A DNA stretch of 64,000 nt, from NCBI GenBank assembly GCA_045627385.1, contig JAZQNO010000007.1:36175-100174 (forward strand), written 5' to 3'. This document shows, piece after piece, positions 43,931 through 52,080 of this stretch; within the stretch, counting starts at the first letter, position 1; each line of letters starts with the position of its first letter. The position numbers were made by a program, and so were the translations under genes. The DNA is from UBA1757 sp045627385 (GTDB taxonomy: Bacteria > Bacteroidota > Bacteroidia > Bacteroidales > UBA1402). The notes beneath the pieces are model-generated. The model was not told where the DNA came from, made no database searches, and saw only the letters and a list, made by a program, of their open reading frames with translations.

Positions 43931-44947
43931 TCAGTCGCCGTAGCCGTTGGGATTGTTTTTCTGCCAGTTCCACGAATCGCGGCACATTTCCTCGATGCCG
44001 AACTCAGCCTTCCAGCCCAGTTCGCGGCAAGCCTTGGCCGGGTCGGAATAGCAGGTGGCTATATCGCCGGCCCGACGCGGTTTGATGCTGTAAGGCACCT
44101 TCACGCCGTTGGCCTTTTCGAAAGCCTTCACCACATCCAGTACCGAATAGCCGTGGCCCGTACCCAAGTTGTATATGGCCAGTCCGCAAGTCGAGCGGAT
44201 AGCCTTGAGGGCTGCCACATGTCCGCGTGCCAGATCGACCACGTGGATATAGTCGCGCACGCCCGTTCCGTCGGGTGTGTCATAGTCGTTGCCGAAGACA
44301 CCCAACTCGGCCCGTTTGCCCACCGCCACCTGAGTGATGTAGGGCATCAGATTGTTGGGAATGCCGTTGGGGTCCTCGCCCATCGTGCCGCTGGCGTGCG
44401 CGCCGATGGGGTTGAAATAACGCAACAGCACCACATTCCACTGCGGATCGGCCTTTTGAATGTCCATCAAAATCTCCTCCAGCATGCTTTTGGTCTGGCC
44501 GTATGGATTGGTGCAGCGGCCTTTGGGGCACTCTTCCGTGATGGGAATCTGAGCCGGATTGCCGTATACGGTGGCCGAAGAAGAAAAGATGATGTTCTTG
44601 CAGCCGTGGCGTCGCATCACATCGAGCAACACCAGCGTACCGCCGATGTTGTTCTCGTAATATTCATAAGGTTTGGCCACGCTCTCGCCTACCGCCTTCA
44701 GACCGGCGAAATGGATGCAGGCATCGAAACGGTGCGTCGCGAAAACCTTTTCCAAACCTTCCTTATCGCGGATATCCACCTGATAGAAAGGCACTTCCTT
44801 GCCGATGATACGGGCCACCCGACGCAAGGATTCGGGTTTCGAATTGCAGAGATTGTCCACCACGCAGACCTCGTGTCCGGCCTGCGACAATTCTATAAGG
44901 GTATGGGATCCGATGTAGCCGGCTCCTCCTGTTACGAGAATGTTCAT
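43931..44947 (-). CDS. galE: UDP-glucose 4-epimerase (338 aa)
   Basis: Interconverts UDP-glucose and UDP-galactose for galactose use and glycan synthesis. The extended SDR fold is clear: NAD-binding GGAGYIGSH (7-15), FAGLKAVGESV, FSSSATVYG (catalytic Ser/Thr near 123), YGQTK (Tyr-Lys pair near 149-153), LRYFNPIGAH and a C-terminal PRRAGDIATCYSDP. The start at MNILVTGGAGYIG lies just past the nadE stop; an upstream open frame of 175 codons overlaps nadE and is rejected. Length is standard. Confidence 0.95.
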   Translation of the reverse strand: MNILVTGGAGYIGSHTLIELSQAGHEVCVVDNLCNSKPESLRRVARIIGKEVPFYQVDIRDKEGLEKVFATHRFDACIHFAGLKAVGESVAKPYEYYENNIGGTLVLLDVMRRHGCKNIIFSSSATVYGNPAQIPITEECPKGRCTNPYGQTKSMLEEILMDIQKADPQWNVVLLRYFNPIGAHASGTMGEDPNGIPNNLMPYITQVAVGKRAELGVFGNDYDTPDGTGVRDYIHVVDLARGHVAALKAIRSTCGLAIYNLGTGHGYSVLDVVKAFEKANGVKVPYSIKPRRAGDIATCYSDPAKACRELGWKAEFGIEEMCRDSWNWQKNNPNGYGD

Positions 44948-44949
44948 GA

Positions 44950-45777
44950 TTACAAGTCTTTTATGTCTGGAACGAAAGAGGGAATGTGCAGAATTTCCGT
45001 TTTGAAGAGATTGCGCGCATGCATGCGGTCGATTTTCTCTCTGACCGCCTCGTTGGGACAGATGCCTTCGCGGATATAGCGGTCGAGTGTTTCGTAGGTG
45101 AAACCGAATTTCTGCTCGTCGCTGCAGGAATGGGGCAAACCGTCGTCGGGCGTCTTGTCCACCCACTCGGAGGGAAGGTCCATTTCGTGGCCGATGGCAC
45201 GGATTTCGCGGACGCAAAGCTTGCCGAGCGGCGAAAAAGAACCGGCAGCGTCTCCGAACAGCGTGGCATAGCCGATGTAGTCCTCGCTCAGATTGCAGGT
45301 GTTGGCCACCATTCCGTTGAGACTCTGGGCCACGGCATAAAGGACGGTCATACGGATACGCGGGGGAATGTTCTGCAAGGTCTGCACAGAGAAGCCCTCG
45401 GGGCATCCGGCTTCGGCCAGCAGTTTCCCTTGTTGGCGGAAAGCGGTTTCCATAGAGCCGATGGGAACGCAAAGATAACGTATGCCCAGGAAACGGCAGA
45501 TTTCATCGGCCTGATTCAGGCTCTGTCCGTCGGCAGGCATGGCCACTCCCACGACCCGCTCGCAGCCGAGCGCTGCAGCGCAGAGAGCGGCCGCAACCGT
45601 GCTGTCCTTGCCTCCGCTCATGCCCAAAACGGCGCAGGCCTGCGGACCGTTCCGGTCGAACCAGTCACGTATCCAGGCCACACACTCTTCTTTCAAACGA
45701 TGCGCATTCATCTGTCTGTTGCCATTTGATTGTTGCATACAAAGTTCGCAAATTTCCCGAAATAAATCATTTTTCAT
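44950..45777 (-). CDS. nadE: NAD+ synthetase, ammonia-dependent type (275 aa)
   Basis: Catalyses the last step of NAD synthesis, deamido-NAD to NAD. The PP-loop motif SGGKDS (54-59) is present, with VVGVAMPADGQSLNQADE, NTCNLSEDYIGYATLFGDAAGSF (substrate and ATP binding), LPSEWVDKTPDDGLPHSCSDEQKFG and a C-terminal basic segment. There is no nitrilase-type glutaminase domain, so ammonia is the nitrogen donor. Met23 (MNAHRLKEE) would give a start more typical of the family; both begin in the same frame. The stop is two bases from the galE start. Confidence 0.92.
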   Translation of the reverse strand: MKNDLFREICELCMQQSNGNRQMNAHRLKEECVAWIRDWFDRNGPQACAVLGMSGGKDSTVAAALCAAALGCERVVGVAMPADGQSLNQADEICRFLGIRYLCVPIGSMETAFRQQGKLLAEAGCPEGFSVQTLQNIPPRIRMTVLYAVAQSLNGMVANTCNLSEDYIGYATLFGDAAGSFSPLGKLCVREIRAIGHEMDLPSEWVDKTPDDGLPHSCSDEQKFGFTYETLDRYIREGICPNEAVREKIDRMHARNLFKTEILHIPSFVPDIKDL

Positions 45778-45794
45778 GTCACGTTTTCTGAAGT

Positions 45795-45825
45795 TTTGCC
45801 TCTATGTAGGAAAATGTTATCTTTG
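45795..45825 (+). promoter_or_regulatory. Promoter of the outer-membrane barrel gene
   Basis: TTTG (45795-45798) and TATCTTTG (45818-45825) are separated by 19 bases, an excellent match to the Bacteroidota sigma-ABfr consensus. The leader would be about 60 bases. Confidence 0.7.
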
Positions 45826-45892
45826 CACGCTTATTCAATCATACATATTTATTCACCACTTTTTCATTCATTCAATTTAAAACCAAACCGTT

Positions 45893-46552
45893 ATGAAGAA
45901 ATTTTTTGCTTTTGCAGCCGCTTTCGCCGTATGCATGGCCGCCAGTGCCCAACTCAGTGTCGGTATCAATTACCTCAACCAGAGCATCAATGGCTCGTCA
46001 ACCTTAAAGGGTAGCAGCACTGAAATCACTTCCGATCCCGTCAAGATGAACGGTACGGCTCTGTTTGCCGCATACGATTTCGCCATCAACGATCTGCTGG
46101 GTGTTCAGGCTGGTATCCAGTTCTCCTACAGTTTCAAGACTGACGAATCCGAACTTCTCGGTACCACCACTACCGTCAAAAGCAACACCGAATATCTGAG
46201 CATCCCCGTCTATGCAAAGGTCGGTTGCAACCTGACCGACGACATCAGAGTCTTCGCTTTCGCAGGTCCGGAATTCAACTACGCACTGGCTGGCAACACC
46301 AACAAAACCATTAAAACCTCTCTCGGTTCAACTTCGACCGACACCGATTGGTTCGATCAGACTGGCAAGACCTACCATAAGAAATTCAACATCGGCCTGG
46401 GCCTGGGTCTGGGTGTCGACTATCAGGCTTATCGCCTCACCTTCGGCTATCATCCCCAGCTGACCAACACCATGACCTTCGACGAGAACATCTACGATTC
46501 CAACAAGGAGAAGACCAACACCTTGAGCGTCGGCATCGCCTATCTGTTCTAA
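45893..46552 (+). CDS. Outer-membrane beta-barrel protein (219 aa)
   Basis: Signal peptide 1-19 (MKKFFAFAAAFAVCMAASA). The mature protein alternates polar and hydrophobic residues throughout, with strand pairs such as LLGVQAGIQFSYSFKT, TEYLSIPVYAKVGCNL, VFAFAGPEFNYALAG, KFNIGLGLGLGVDYQAY and a last strand LSVGIAYLF ending in Phe, the mark of an outer-membrane barrel of the OMP_b-brl/PorT-like group. About eight strands fit. It has its own promoter and terminator. Function is unknown; structural or small-molecule roles are possible. Confidence 0.8.
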   Translation: MKKFFAFAAAFAVCMAASAQLSVGINYLNQSINGSSTLKGSSTEITSDPVKMNGTALFAAYDFAINDLLGVQAGIQFSYSFKTDESELLGTTTTVKSNTEYLSIPVYAKVGCNLTDDIRVFAFAGPEFNYALAGNTNKTIKTSLGSTSTDTDWFDQTGKTYHKKFNIGLGLGLGVDYQAYRLTFGYHPQLTNTMTFDENIYDSNKEKTNTLSVGIAYLF

Positions 46553-46575
46553 GTTTCCGTCTCAGACAAAATTAA

Positions 46576-46606
46576 AAGGAGTGGCCTCACAGCCACTCTT
46601 TTTTTT
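46576..46606 (+). terminator. Rho-independent terminator of the barrel gene
   Basis: A seven-bp stem (GAGTGGC/GCCACTC), six-base loop CTCACA and a run of eight or more T residues lie 25 bases after the stop at 46552. Confidence 0.85.
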
Positions 46607-46633
46607 ATTAGATCATCAGCCCCGTTCCGATGA

Positions 46634-46667
46634 CAAAAGAAGCCCGGCCAAACTTGACCGGGCTTCG
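46634..46667 (-). terminator. Rho-independent terminator of the adenylate kinase fusion gene
   Basis: On the minus strand GAAGCCCGG, a ten-base loop and CCGGGCTTC form a nine-bp stem followed by TTTTG, 26 bases after the stop of the gene at 46693. Confidence 0.7.
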
Positions 46668-46692
46668 CATATTCCGTTTGACGACACTATGG

Positions 46693-47688
46693 TCAGCGCT
46701 TGATTTCGAGGACGTCTTCCTTAGCGTTCGGAGCCCAGGCGCCGTCTTTGGCCGTGAAGGTGATGGCCAGTTTGTGCACCTCAACCGTGTGCCAGCAGCC
46801 CTTCTTCACATTGATGCCATAGATGCCCGAATCGCCACCCATCTGGTAGCGTTCCGTCTCCTTGCCTTCGTCGTTGTAGAGCACCACATCCATCTTGCCT
46901 TTGAGCAGCAGAATGGTTTCGTTGGAATTCTGATGGCGGTGGACCACCAGTTTGCTGCCCGGCAGCCACACGTTCAGCATGCGCTGCGAATCGTCGGTCT
47001 CGCTGTTGCGCAAATCGTAATTCATACGCAGACGCGGAGCGTCGTGAGCTTCCTTCTGAAGCTGTTCGAACAGATTGTCATCGATCAGCACCTGCTTGTC
47101 GAGGAACGAAGTGTCCAGACCGTTGAACAGGTCGAACATCTGTTCGCGCACCTCTTCGATGCCGCCACATTCGCCCTGAACCTCGTAATACTTGTCATCG
47201 GCCTTGTAATACTCGATGAGCGGTTCGGTCTTCTTATGATAAGTGGCGATGCGGTTGGTGATAGTCTCGTCGTTGGCATCGTCGGCGCGGCCTTCGATAG
47301 CAGCACGGTGTTTCAGACGTTCGCGAATGGTCTCGTCGGAAATCATGATGGAAATCACGGCATTGACCTTTTCGCCCGAGCTCTCCAGCATACGGTCCAA
47401 ATCCTTGGCCTGACGGATGGTTCTGGGGAAACCGTCGAGCAGGAAACCGGCCACGTTGCGGGTGGTGCGGAAAAGATGCTCAATCATACCTTCCACCACG
47501 TAGTCTGGCACCAGATTGCCCTGTTCGATGAGATTCCTGGCCATCAGACCCAGCTCGGTGCCTTCGGCGATTTCATTGCGCAGCAATTCGCCCGTGCTGA
47601 CGTGTTTCAGATTGTATTTTTGAGCGATGGCTCCGGCCTGAGTGCCCTTTCCTGCTCCAGGAGGGCCGAACAAGATGTAATATTTCAT
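46693..47688 (-). CDS. adk: Adenylate kinase fused to a WbuC-like cupin domain (331 aa)
   Basis: The N-terminal 190 residues are an adenylate kinase (ATP + AMP to 2 ADP): P-loop GPPGAGKGTQ (8-17), STGELLRNEI (AMP site), LLDGFPRT, and a short LID (HRAAIEGRADDANDETI) without zinc cysteines. After a linker, residues about 205-331 form a single cupin with RMNYDLR, PGSKLVVHRHQNSNETILLLKG, YGINVKKGCWHTVE and a terminal KDGAWAP; this pattern matches WbuC-family cupin metalloproteins found with O-antigen genes. Start at MKYYILF is chosen because a promoter (47716-47745) places the transcript start downstream of the earlier in-frame Met. Normal bacterial Adk ends near 190-215 residues, so the fusion is unusual. 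Confidence 0.92.
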   Translation of the reverse strand: MKYYILFGPPGAGKGTQAGAIAQKYNLKHVSTGELLRNEIAEGTELGLMARNLIEQGNLVPDYVVEGMIEHLFRTTRNVAGFLLDGFPRTIRQAKDLDRMLESSGEKVNAVISIMISDETIRERLKHRAAIEGRADDANDETITNRIATYHKKTEPLIEYYKADDKYYEVQGECGGIEEVREQMFDLFNGLDTSFLDKQVLIDDNLFEQLQKEAHDAPRLRMNYDLRNSETDDSQRMLNVWLPGSKLVVHRHQNSNETILLLKGKMDVVLYNDEGKETERYQMGGDSGIYGINVKKGCWHTVEVHKLAITFTAKDGAWAPNAKEDVLEIKR

Positions 47689-47715
47689 TATCGGATAGGT
47701 TTGTAAAAAATCGCG

Positions 47716-47745
47716 CAAAGGTAATCAATTTCTGCGAATGCTCAA
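47716..47745 (-). promoter_or_regulatory. Promoter of the adk-cupin gene
   Basis: On the minus strand TACCTTTG (47723-47716) is preceded by TTG (47745-47743) at 19-base spacing. It overlaps the end of the upstream coding region (stop at 47725), so adk has its own promoter despite the seven-base gap to the longer reading frame. Confidence 0.6.
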
Positions 47746-48966
47746 GCGGATGGCCTGCGGATGCCGGGCACAGAAACGCTCGGAATCGTCAACCACCAGC
47801 GCCAGATAGCCTCCGCCGCCGGCACCGGAAAGTTTCCAGGCCAGCACACCCTCCTGCTTCGACCAGGCGTCGATGTCGGGTTGGAGAGAGAACTTCTCAC
47901 TTGATCCGGAAGCGGTGACGGTCGGAGTGACCATTCCCGGGAACATGGCCGTCTGTGCCTCGAAAGAGGCCCGATAAGCGGCGGCAAAACCCTCCAGATC
48001 TTTGGCCAGAATGGCCGTCCAGCAGTCATCGGCCGCCTTGGCCAGCCGACCCACCTTTTCTGGAGTGATGTCTTTGCCTTCGACCACCGAGCAGCCCGGA
48101 CGGCGCGGTTCCAGAGGAATCAGCGCCAGATGCTGCTCCAACCAGAAAAGTACCGAATCTTCGCGACAGATTTCAATGCGCGAAGGCCAGAAATGATTGT
48201 CGTAATAATGGCGGCAAAGCCCTGGCACACAAATGCCTATGGCATCCTGAGCACCCGAGATGAAACCGTCGCGATGCTCCGGATCATTCTCGAAACAGAA
48301 CACCAGACGGGCCAGGGTTTCGGGGTCCATTTTGGGCAGACGCAGCGGCCAGATGCGCTTGATGCTGTTGCGTGTGGAAGTGGACAGACCGCAGAAATTG
48401 CGGATTTCGAACGTCGGCTCCAAACTCACGGTCAGCGCCCAACCCGGACAGTGCTGACTCACATAGGGCTGGTCGATCCAAGTACCGGCCAGATCCAGAC
48501 GGGTCGGGATTTCACAGGTTTCCGGAGCGTCCGAAGCCGCCTTCTCTCCGGCGATGGCCTTCTTCAGGCCCGAACTCGAGCGCGCTTCCAAACCCTCGTG
48601 AGGCTTGCGCTCCAGCACCACATATTCCATTCCGCGTTCCTCGCATAGACGCTTCTTGTCATCGTTTCCTCCTTCGGCATTCACCACCAGAATATCCGGC
48701 TTTATCAGATCCAGCGTCGGCAGAAAATCCATTACGCCGCTGCCTTGGTTGATATAGGCCTCCTTGACATAGCGGATGGCCTTCACCATGAACAGACGCT
48801 CCTGCTCGGGGAACATCGGCTTGTGGTGCTTGTACCCCTCAATGGTCTTGTCGGAACCGATGCCCACATACAAGTCGCCATAGGCGGCAGCCTGCTTGAA
48901 AAACTCGACGTGTCCGCTGTGAAGCAGGTCGTAACAACCGCTCACAAAGACTTTCTTATTTTCCAT
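47725..48966 (-). CDS. Nucleotidyltransferase / GHMP-kinase-like fusion protein (413 aa)
   Basis: The N-terminal domain (1-135) is a cytidylyltransferase-like nucleotidyltransferase: VFVSGCYDLLHSGHVEFFKQA carries the HxGH motif and a later ARSSSGLKKAI carries the SSS-like motif. The C-terminal domain (about 150-413) resembles GHMP sugar kinases in its first motif (PTRLDLAGTWIDQPYV) and last motif (KLSGAGGGGYLALVV), but I find no central P-x-G-x-G-x-S-S-A phosphate loop. The pairing suggests activation of a sugar to a nucleotide derivative for surface glycans, as in HldE or Fkp-type enzymes, though the order differs. Whether the kinase half is active is doubtful. Confidence 0.75.
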   Translation of the reverse strand: MENKKVFVSGCYDLLHSGHVEFFKQAAAYGDLYVGIGSDKTIEGYKHHKPMFPEQERLFMVKAIRYVKEAYINQGSGVMDFLPTLDLIKPDILVVNAEGGNDDKKRLCEERGMEYVVLERKPHEGLEARSSSGLKKAIAGEKAASDAPETCEIPTRLDLAGTWIDQPYVSQHCPGWALTVSLEPTFEIRNFCGLSTSTRNSIKRIWPLRLPKMDPETLARLVFCFENDPEHRDGFISGAQDAIGICVPGLCRHYYDNHFWPSRIEICREDSVLFWLEQHLALIPLEPRRPGCSVVEGKDITPEKVGRLAKAADDCWTAILAKDLEGFAAAYRASFEAQTAMFPGMVTPTVTASGSSEKFSLQPDIDAWSKQEGVLAWKLSGAGGGGYLALVVDDSERFCARHPQAIRLSIRRN

Positions 48967-48975
48967 AGCGACGGC

Positions 48976-49431
48976 CTACAAAAAGTTGGACAGCGGCACC
49001 TGTTTCATCTCCACCACGCGAGCCTTTCCCAACTTGCCGATTTTCACCGTAGCCTTCACATCGGCCGTATAGTCGGCAGGCTTGAGAGAGAAATTGCGCA
49101 ACAGGCTCAGCAGCACCGAATAGGACGAAAGATGGCCGTGTCCGGTCACCACGATGTCGCTGGTATTCTTGGGAATGAACAAGTCATCGGCCGTGCCGAT
49201 AATGAACATCTCACCGCCCTTGTTGTAGATGATACCGCTGATATCGGTAATGTGGATGCCCTTGCGGGAATTGGTCACATTGACCTTTACCTTACCGTCC
49301 ACACTGGAGAAACTCGTGGGGAGCACCGACTCGATGGACCAGTCGTTGACCGTGATGCCTTTCGGACCGGCATACACGTTGACAGCCAACAGGGCCGCCA
49401 ACAGGAAAGTGAAAAATCTGAACGATTTCAT
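48976..49431 (-). CDS. Small secreted protein, possibly LEA14/WHy-like (151 aa)
   Basis: Signal peptide 1-21 (MKSFRFFTFLLAALLAVNVYA). The mature 130 residues are beta-rich with the pattern WSIESVLPTSFSSVDGKVKVNVTN, ITDISGIIYNKGGEMFIIGTAD and ADVKATVKIG, recalling the single-domain LEA14/WHy beta sandwich. No catalytic motif. It lies between rmlB (12 bases) and the nucleotidyltransferase fusion gene (nine bases), all on the minus strand, so it is likely in the same transcript. Function unknown. Confidence 0.6.
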   Translation of the reverse strand: MKSFRFFTFLLAALLAVNVYAGPKGITVNDWSIESVLPTSFSSVDGKVKVNVTNSRKGIHITDISGIIYNKGGEMFIIGTADDLFIPKNTSDIVVTGHGHLSSYSVLLSLLRNFSLKPADYTADVKATVKIGKLGKARVVEMKQVPLSNFL

Positions 49432-49443
49432 ATTCTGAAATTT

Positions 49444-50580
49444 TTATCTGTTTCCGTACATTTTCTCGTAATAGTTCTGGTAATCGCCGCTGGTCACGTT
49501 GTCCAGCCAGTCCTGATGGTCGAGATACCATTTGACCGTCAGTTCGATGCCCTCCTCAAACTGAAGCGAAGGCTCCCAGCCCAGTTCCTTCTGCAACTTG
49601 CTGGAATCGATGGCATAGCGCAGGTCGTGGCCGGCGCGGTCGGTGACATAGGTGATCAGGTCTTCGTCGGCACCCTCGGGACGGCCAAGCAGACGGTCTA
49701 CCGTGGCAATCAGCACTTTGATGATGTCGATGTTCTTCCACTCGTTAAATCCGCCGATATTGTAGGTCTCGGCTATCTTTCCGTTGTGGAAGATGGTGTC
49801 GATGGCGCGGGCGTGGTCCACCACATACAGCCAGTCGCGCACGTTCTCGCCCTTGCCGTACACAGGCAGCGGCTTGCGGTGGCGTATATTGTTGATGAAC
49901 AGCGGAATCAGTTTCTCAGGGAACTGGTAGGGGCCGTAGTTGTTGGAGCAGTTGGTCACCACCGTGGGCAGGCCGTAGGTGTCGTGGAAGGCACGCACGA
50001 AATGGTCGCTGCTGGCCTTGGCCGCGCTGTAGGGCGAATGAGGCTGGTACTTGAGGTCCTCGGTGAAGAACTTCTCGCCATAGGCCAGATGGTGCTTGCC
50101 GCTGGACGCCTTGGTGGTGAAGGGCGGTTCGATGCCTTCGGGATGCGTCATCTGCAGGGCACCGTAGACCTCGTCCGTGGAAATGTGGTAGAAACGCTTG
50201 CCTTCGAACTTCTCCGGCAGGCTTTCCCAGTAGAGCTTGGCGGCCTGAAGCAGCGACAGCGTGCCCATCACGTTGGTCTGCGCGAAGGTGAAGGGGTCCT
50301 TGATGCTGCGGTCCACGTGGCTTTCGGCCGCCAGATGGATGATGCCGTCGACTTTCTCTTCCTGCATCAGTTTCAGCACACCTTCGAAGTCGCAGATGTC
50401 CATCCGCACGAAGCGATAGTTGGGCGCATTCTCTATATCCTTGAGATTGGCCAGATTGCCGGCATAGGTCAGCTTGTCCAGATTGATGATGCGGTACTCG
50501 GGATACTTGTTGACGAACAGACGGACCACGTGGCTGCCAATGAATCCGGCGCCGCCGGTGATGATAATGGAGCGTTTCAT
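49444..50580 (-). CDS. rfbB: dTDP-glucose 4,6-dehydratase (378 aa)
   Basis: Second enzyme of dTDP-deoxysugar (for example rhamnose) synthesis: dTDP-glucose to dTDP-4-keto-6-deoxyglucose. NAD-binding GGAGFIGSHVV (8-18), LAAESHVDRSI, FYHISTDEVYGAL with the catalytic Asp-Glu pair, YSAAKASSDHFVRA (Tyr-x-x-x-Lys) and TNCSNNYGPYQFPEKLIPL are all present. The closing part, ELGWEPSLQFEEGIELTVKWY, is typical. Length is slightly above the usual 350-360. The other rml genes are not in the window. Confidence 0.95.
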   Translation of the reverse strand: MKRSIIITGGAGFIGSHVVRLFVNKYPEYRIINLDKLTYAGNLANLKDIENAPNYRFVRMDICDFEGVLKLMQEEKVDGIIHLAAESHVDRSIKDPFTFAQTNVMGTLSLLQAAKLYWESLPEKFEGKRFYHISTDEVYGALQMTHPEGIEPPFTTKASSGKHHLAYGEKFFTEDLKYQPHSPYSAAKASSDHFVRAFHDTYGLPTVVTNCSNNYGPYQFPEKLIPLFINNIRHRKPLPVYGKGENVRDWLYVVDHARAIDTIFHNGKIAETYNIGGFNEWKNIDIIKVLIATVDRLLGRPEGADEDLITYVTDRAGHDLRYAIDSSKLQKELGWEPSLQFEEGIELTVKWYLDHQDWLDNVTSGDYQNYYEKMYGNR

Positions 50581-50670
50581 ATGACGATGGTTTTACATGA
50601 ACGTTTGAAAGTCTGCAAATATAGCAAAAAGTCTGAGATTTCCTGCAATCAGGCCCAACAGGGAAAAGAA

Positions 50671-51468
50671 TCAGCCGATGGCGATTTCCACGTCCTTCAT
50701 ACGGGCATAAGTTTCCAGATTGCCAATGTCATAGCGTTTTCCGGGCATCCGGAAGGCCTTCATCCGCGTATGCAAACACAGATAGTGCACCAGATTGCCC
50801 GGGGCGTCGAATCCGCAGCCGTTTTTCACCGAGTGACGGATCAGTTCCAGGTCACGGCGATGATAGATGTAGAAGGGTGGCACCACCCAGCGCGATTTGG
50901 GCTGCTGCGGCTTTTCTTCCATCGACAGCACCTGGCGGGGCCACGAGGGGACATCTTCCAGACAGACCACGCCGCAACGTCTGATGGCATCGGTCAGTTC
51001 TTCGTAACACATGACCATAGACGAATCCGCCGTGCGGAAGGCTTCCACGTAGGTGCGGAAGCTGAAGTCGAGGACATTGTCAGCCGCCATCACCATCAGG
51101 TCGCCCGAAAAGGCCGTTTCCGACTCTTTGTCGAGCATGTCGATGGCCAGCAACAGGTCCTTGACCGCGCCGATGCGATGGTCATTGTCGACCGAGCCGT
51201 CGTCGATGATATCGACGGGCTTGCGGAAAATGTACGCGCCCTGCGGGGCCGTTTTTGCTTCGTGCGAACGTTTCCACTCTTCGAAAACGGGAGCGAACTT
51301 ATGATTGGAAACGATAATATGGCGTTCGACATCTTCCAGATTGTCAATGTCTTCTATCATTCTGTCCAATATGGTGCGCTGTCCCACACGGAGCAAGGGT
51401 TTAGGAAAATTTTCGGTCAGGGGATACATACGGGTGGCATACCCGGCAGCCAATATGATATCTATCAT
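50671..51468 (-). CDS. Sugar-phosphate nucleotidyltransferase, NTP_transferase family (265 aa)
   Basis: Begins MIDIILAAGYATRMYPLTENFPKPLL, the G-x-G-T/A-R-M nucleotide-binding motif and PKPLL of the glucose-1-phosphate thymidylyltransferase family. Later segments are VSNHKFAPVFEEW, FSGDLMVMAADNVLDFSF (metal and sugar-phosphate binding Asp), SMEEKPQQPKSRWVVPPFYIYH and GNLVHYLCLHTRMKAF. It should attach a nucleotide to a sugar-1-phosphate; which one is not clear. A longer in-frame extension upstream overlaps the upxY gene antisense and is rejected. It lies upstream of rfbB in the same direction. Confidence 0.85.
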   Translation of the reverse strand: MIDIILAAGYATRMYPLTENFPKPLLRVGQRTILDRMIEDIDNLEDVERHIIVSNHKFAPVFEEWKRSHEAKTAPQGAYIFRKPVDIIDDGSVDNDHRIGAVKDLLLAIDMLDKESETAFSGDLMVMAADNVLDFSFRTYVEAFRTADSSMVMCYEELTDAIRRCGVVCLEDVPSWPRQVLSMEEKPQQPKSRWVVPPFYIYHRRDLELIRHSVKNGCGFDAPGNLVHYLCLHTRMKAFRMPGKRYDIGNLETYARMKDVEIAIG

Positions 51469-51509
51469 GTCTGTGGATTTTTGACGTCGCGAAATTACCG
51501 AAAAAAGCT

Positions 51510-51517
51510 TACATTTG
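51510..51517 (+). promoter_or_regulatory. -7 promoter element of the upxY-like gene
   Basis: TACATTTG matches TAnnTTTG, 17 bases before the ATG at 51535. The leader is therefore short, about 10 bases, unlike the long leaders on which UpxY proteins act in capsule operons. Confidence 0.45.
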
Positions 51518-51534
51518 CACGCAATCCGACGACT

Positions 51535-52077
51535 ATGCCTGACAATACTTCTTTCCAAACCATGCAAACCGACGACAGACTGTTCTGGTTTGTCGCCTAC
51601 ACAAAGCCTCTGCACGAGAAGAAAGCCGCCGAATGCCTCGAAAAACTCGGCATCGACCATTATCTGGCCGTTCAGACCGTGCGCCGCAAATGGAGCGACC
51701 GCACCAAAAAAATCGGACAGTTGGTCATTCCCCACATCATTTTCATCCACACCACGCAAGCCAAAAGAATCGGAGTCATCAAGAACAACCCGCACCTTTC
51801 CAAATATATGTGCGACCGGGGCACCTACCACCCCGTCATCGTTCCTGACCGTCAGTTGGAAGATTTCCGTTTCATGGTCCAAAACGGCAAGAGCGAGGTG
51901 AAAGTCTCACCCGCGCTGTTCAAGCCCGGCGACCAAATCGTGGTCACCCAAGGCGCTCTGAAAGGATTGGAATGTCAGCTCATCGAGGTCGATGGCAAAA
52001 ACTTTGCCGTCGTGCAGCTGTCGATGCTCGGCAGCGCCAGCGTGGAGATTTCCCTTGACAGCATCAGAAAAGCCTGA
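51535..52077 (+). CDS. UpxY-family transcription antiterminator, NusG-like (180 aa)
   Basis: Specialised NusG paralog of the type that antiterminates transcription of capsule operons in Bacteroides. The NGN domain starts FWFVAYTKPLHEKKAAECLEKLGIDHYL and includes VQTVRRKWSDRTKKIGQLVIPHIIFIH. A KOW-like region near the C-terminus has FKPGDQIVVTQGALKGLECQL and VVQLSMLGSASVEISLDSI. Length is normal. Unlike the canonical arrangement, no glycan operon follows on the same strand: a convergent DUF2147 gene lies three bases downstream. It may act in trans, or on the GT2 and sugar-transferase genes after 52624. Confidence 0.88.
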   Translation: MPDNTSFQTMQTDDRLFWFVAYTKPLHEKKAAECLEKLGIDHYLAVQTVRRKWSDRTKKIGQLVIPHIIFIHTTQAKRIGVIKNNPHLSKYMCDRGTYHPVIVPDRQLEDFRFMVQNGKSEVKVSPALFKPGDQIVVTQGALKGLECQLIEVDGKNFAVVQLSMLGSASVEISLDSIRKA

Positions 52078-52080
52078 GCC

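Noticed and set aside
48745..52077. Long plus-strand frame reading through antisense of several genes into the UpxY region
   Set aside because: Only the last 180 codons (from 51535) show a real NusG-like protein; the rest is antisense to rfbB and neighbours.
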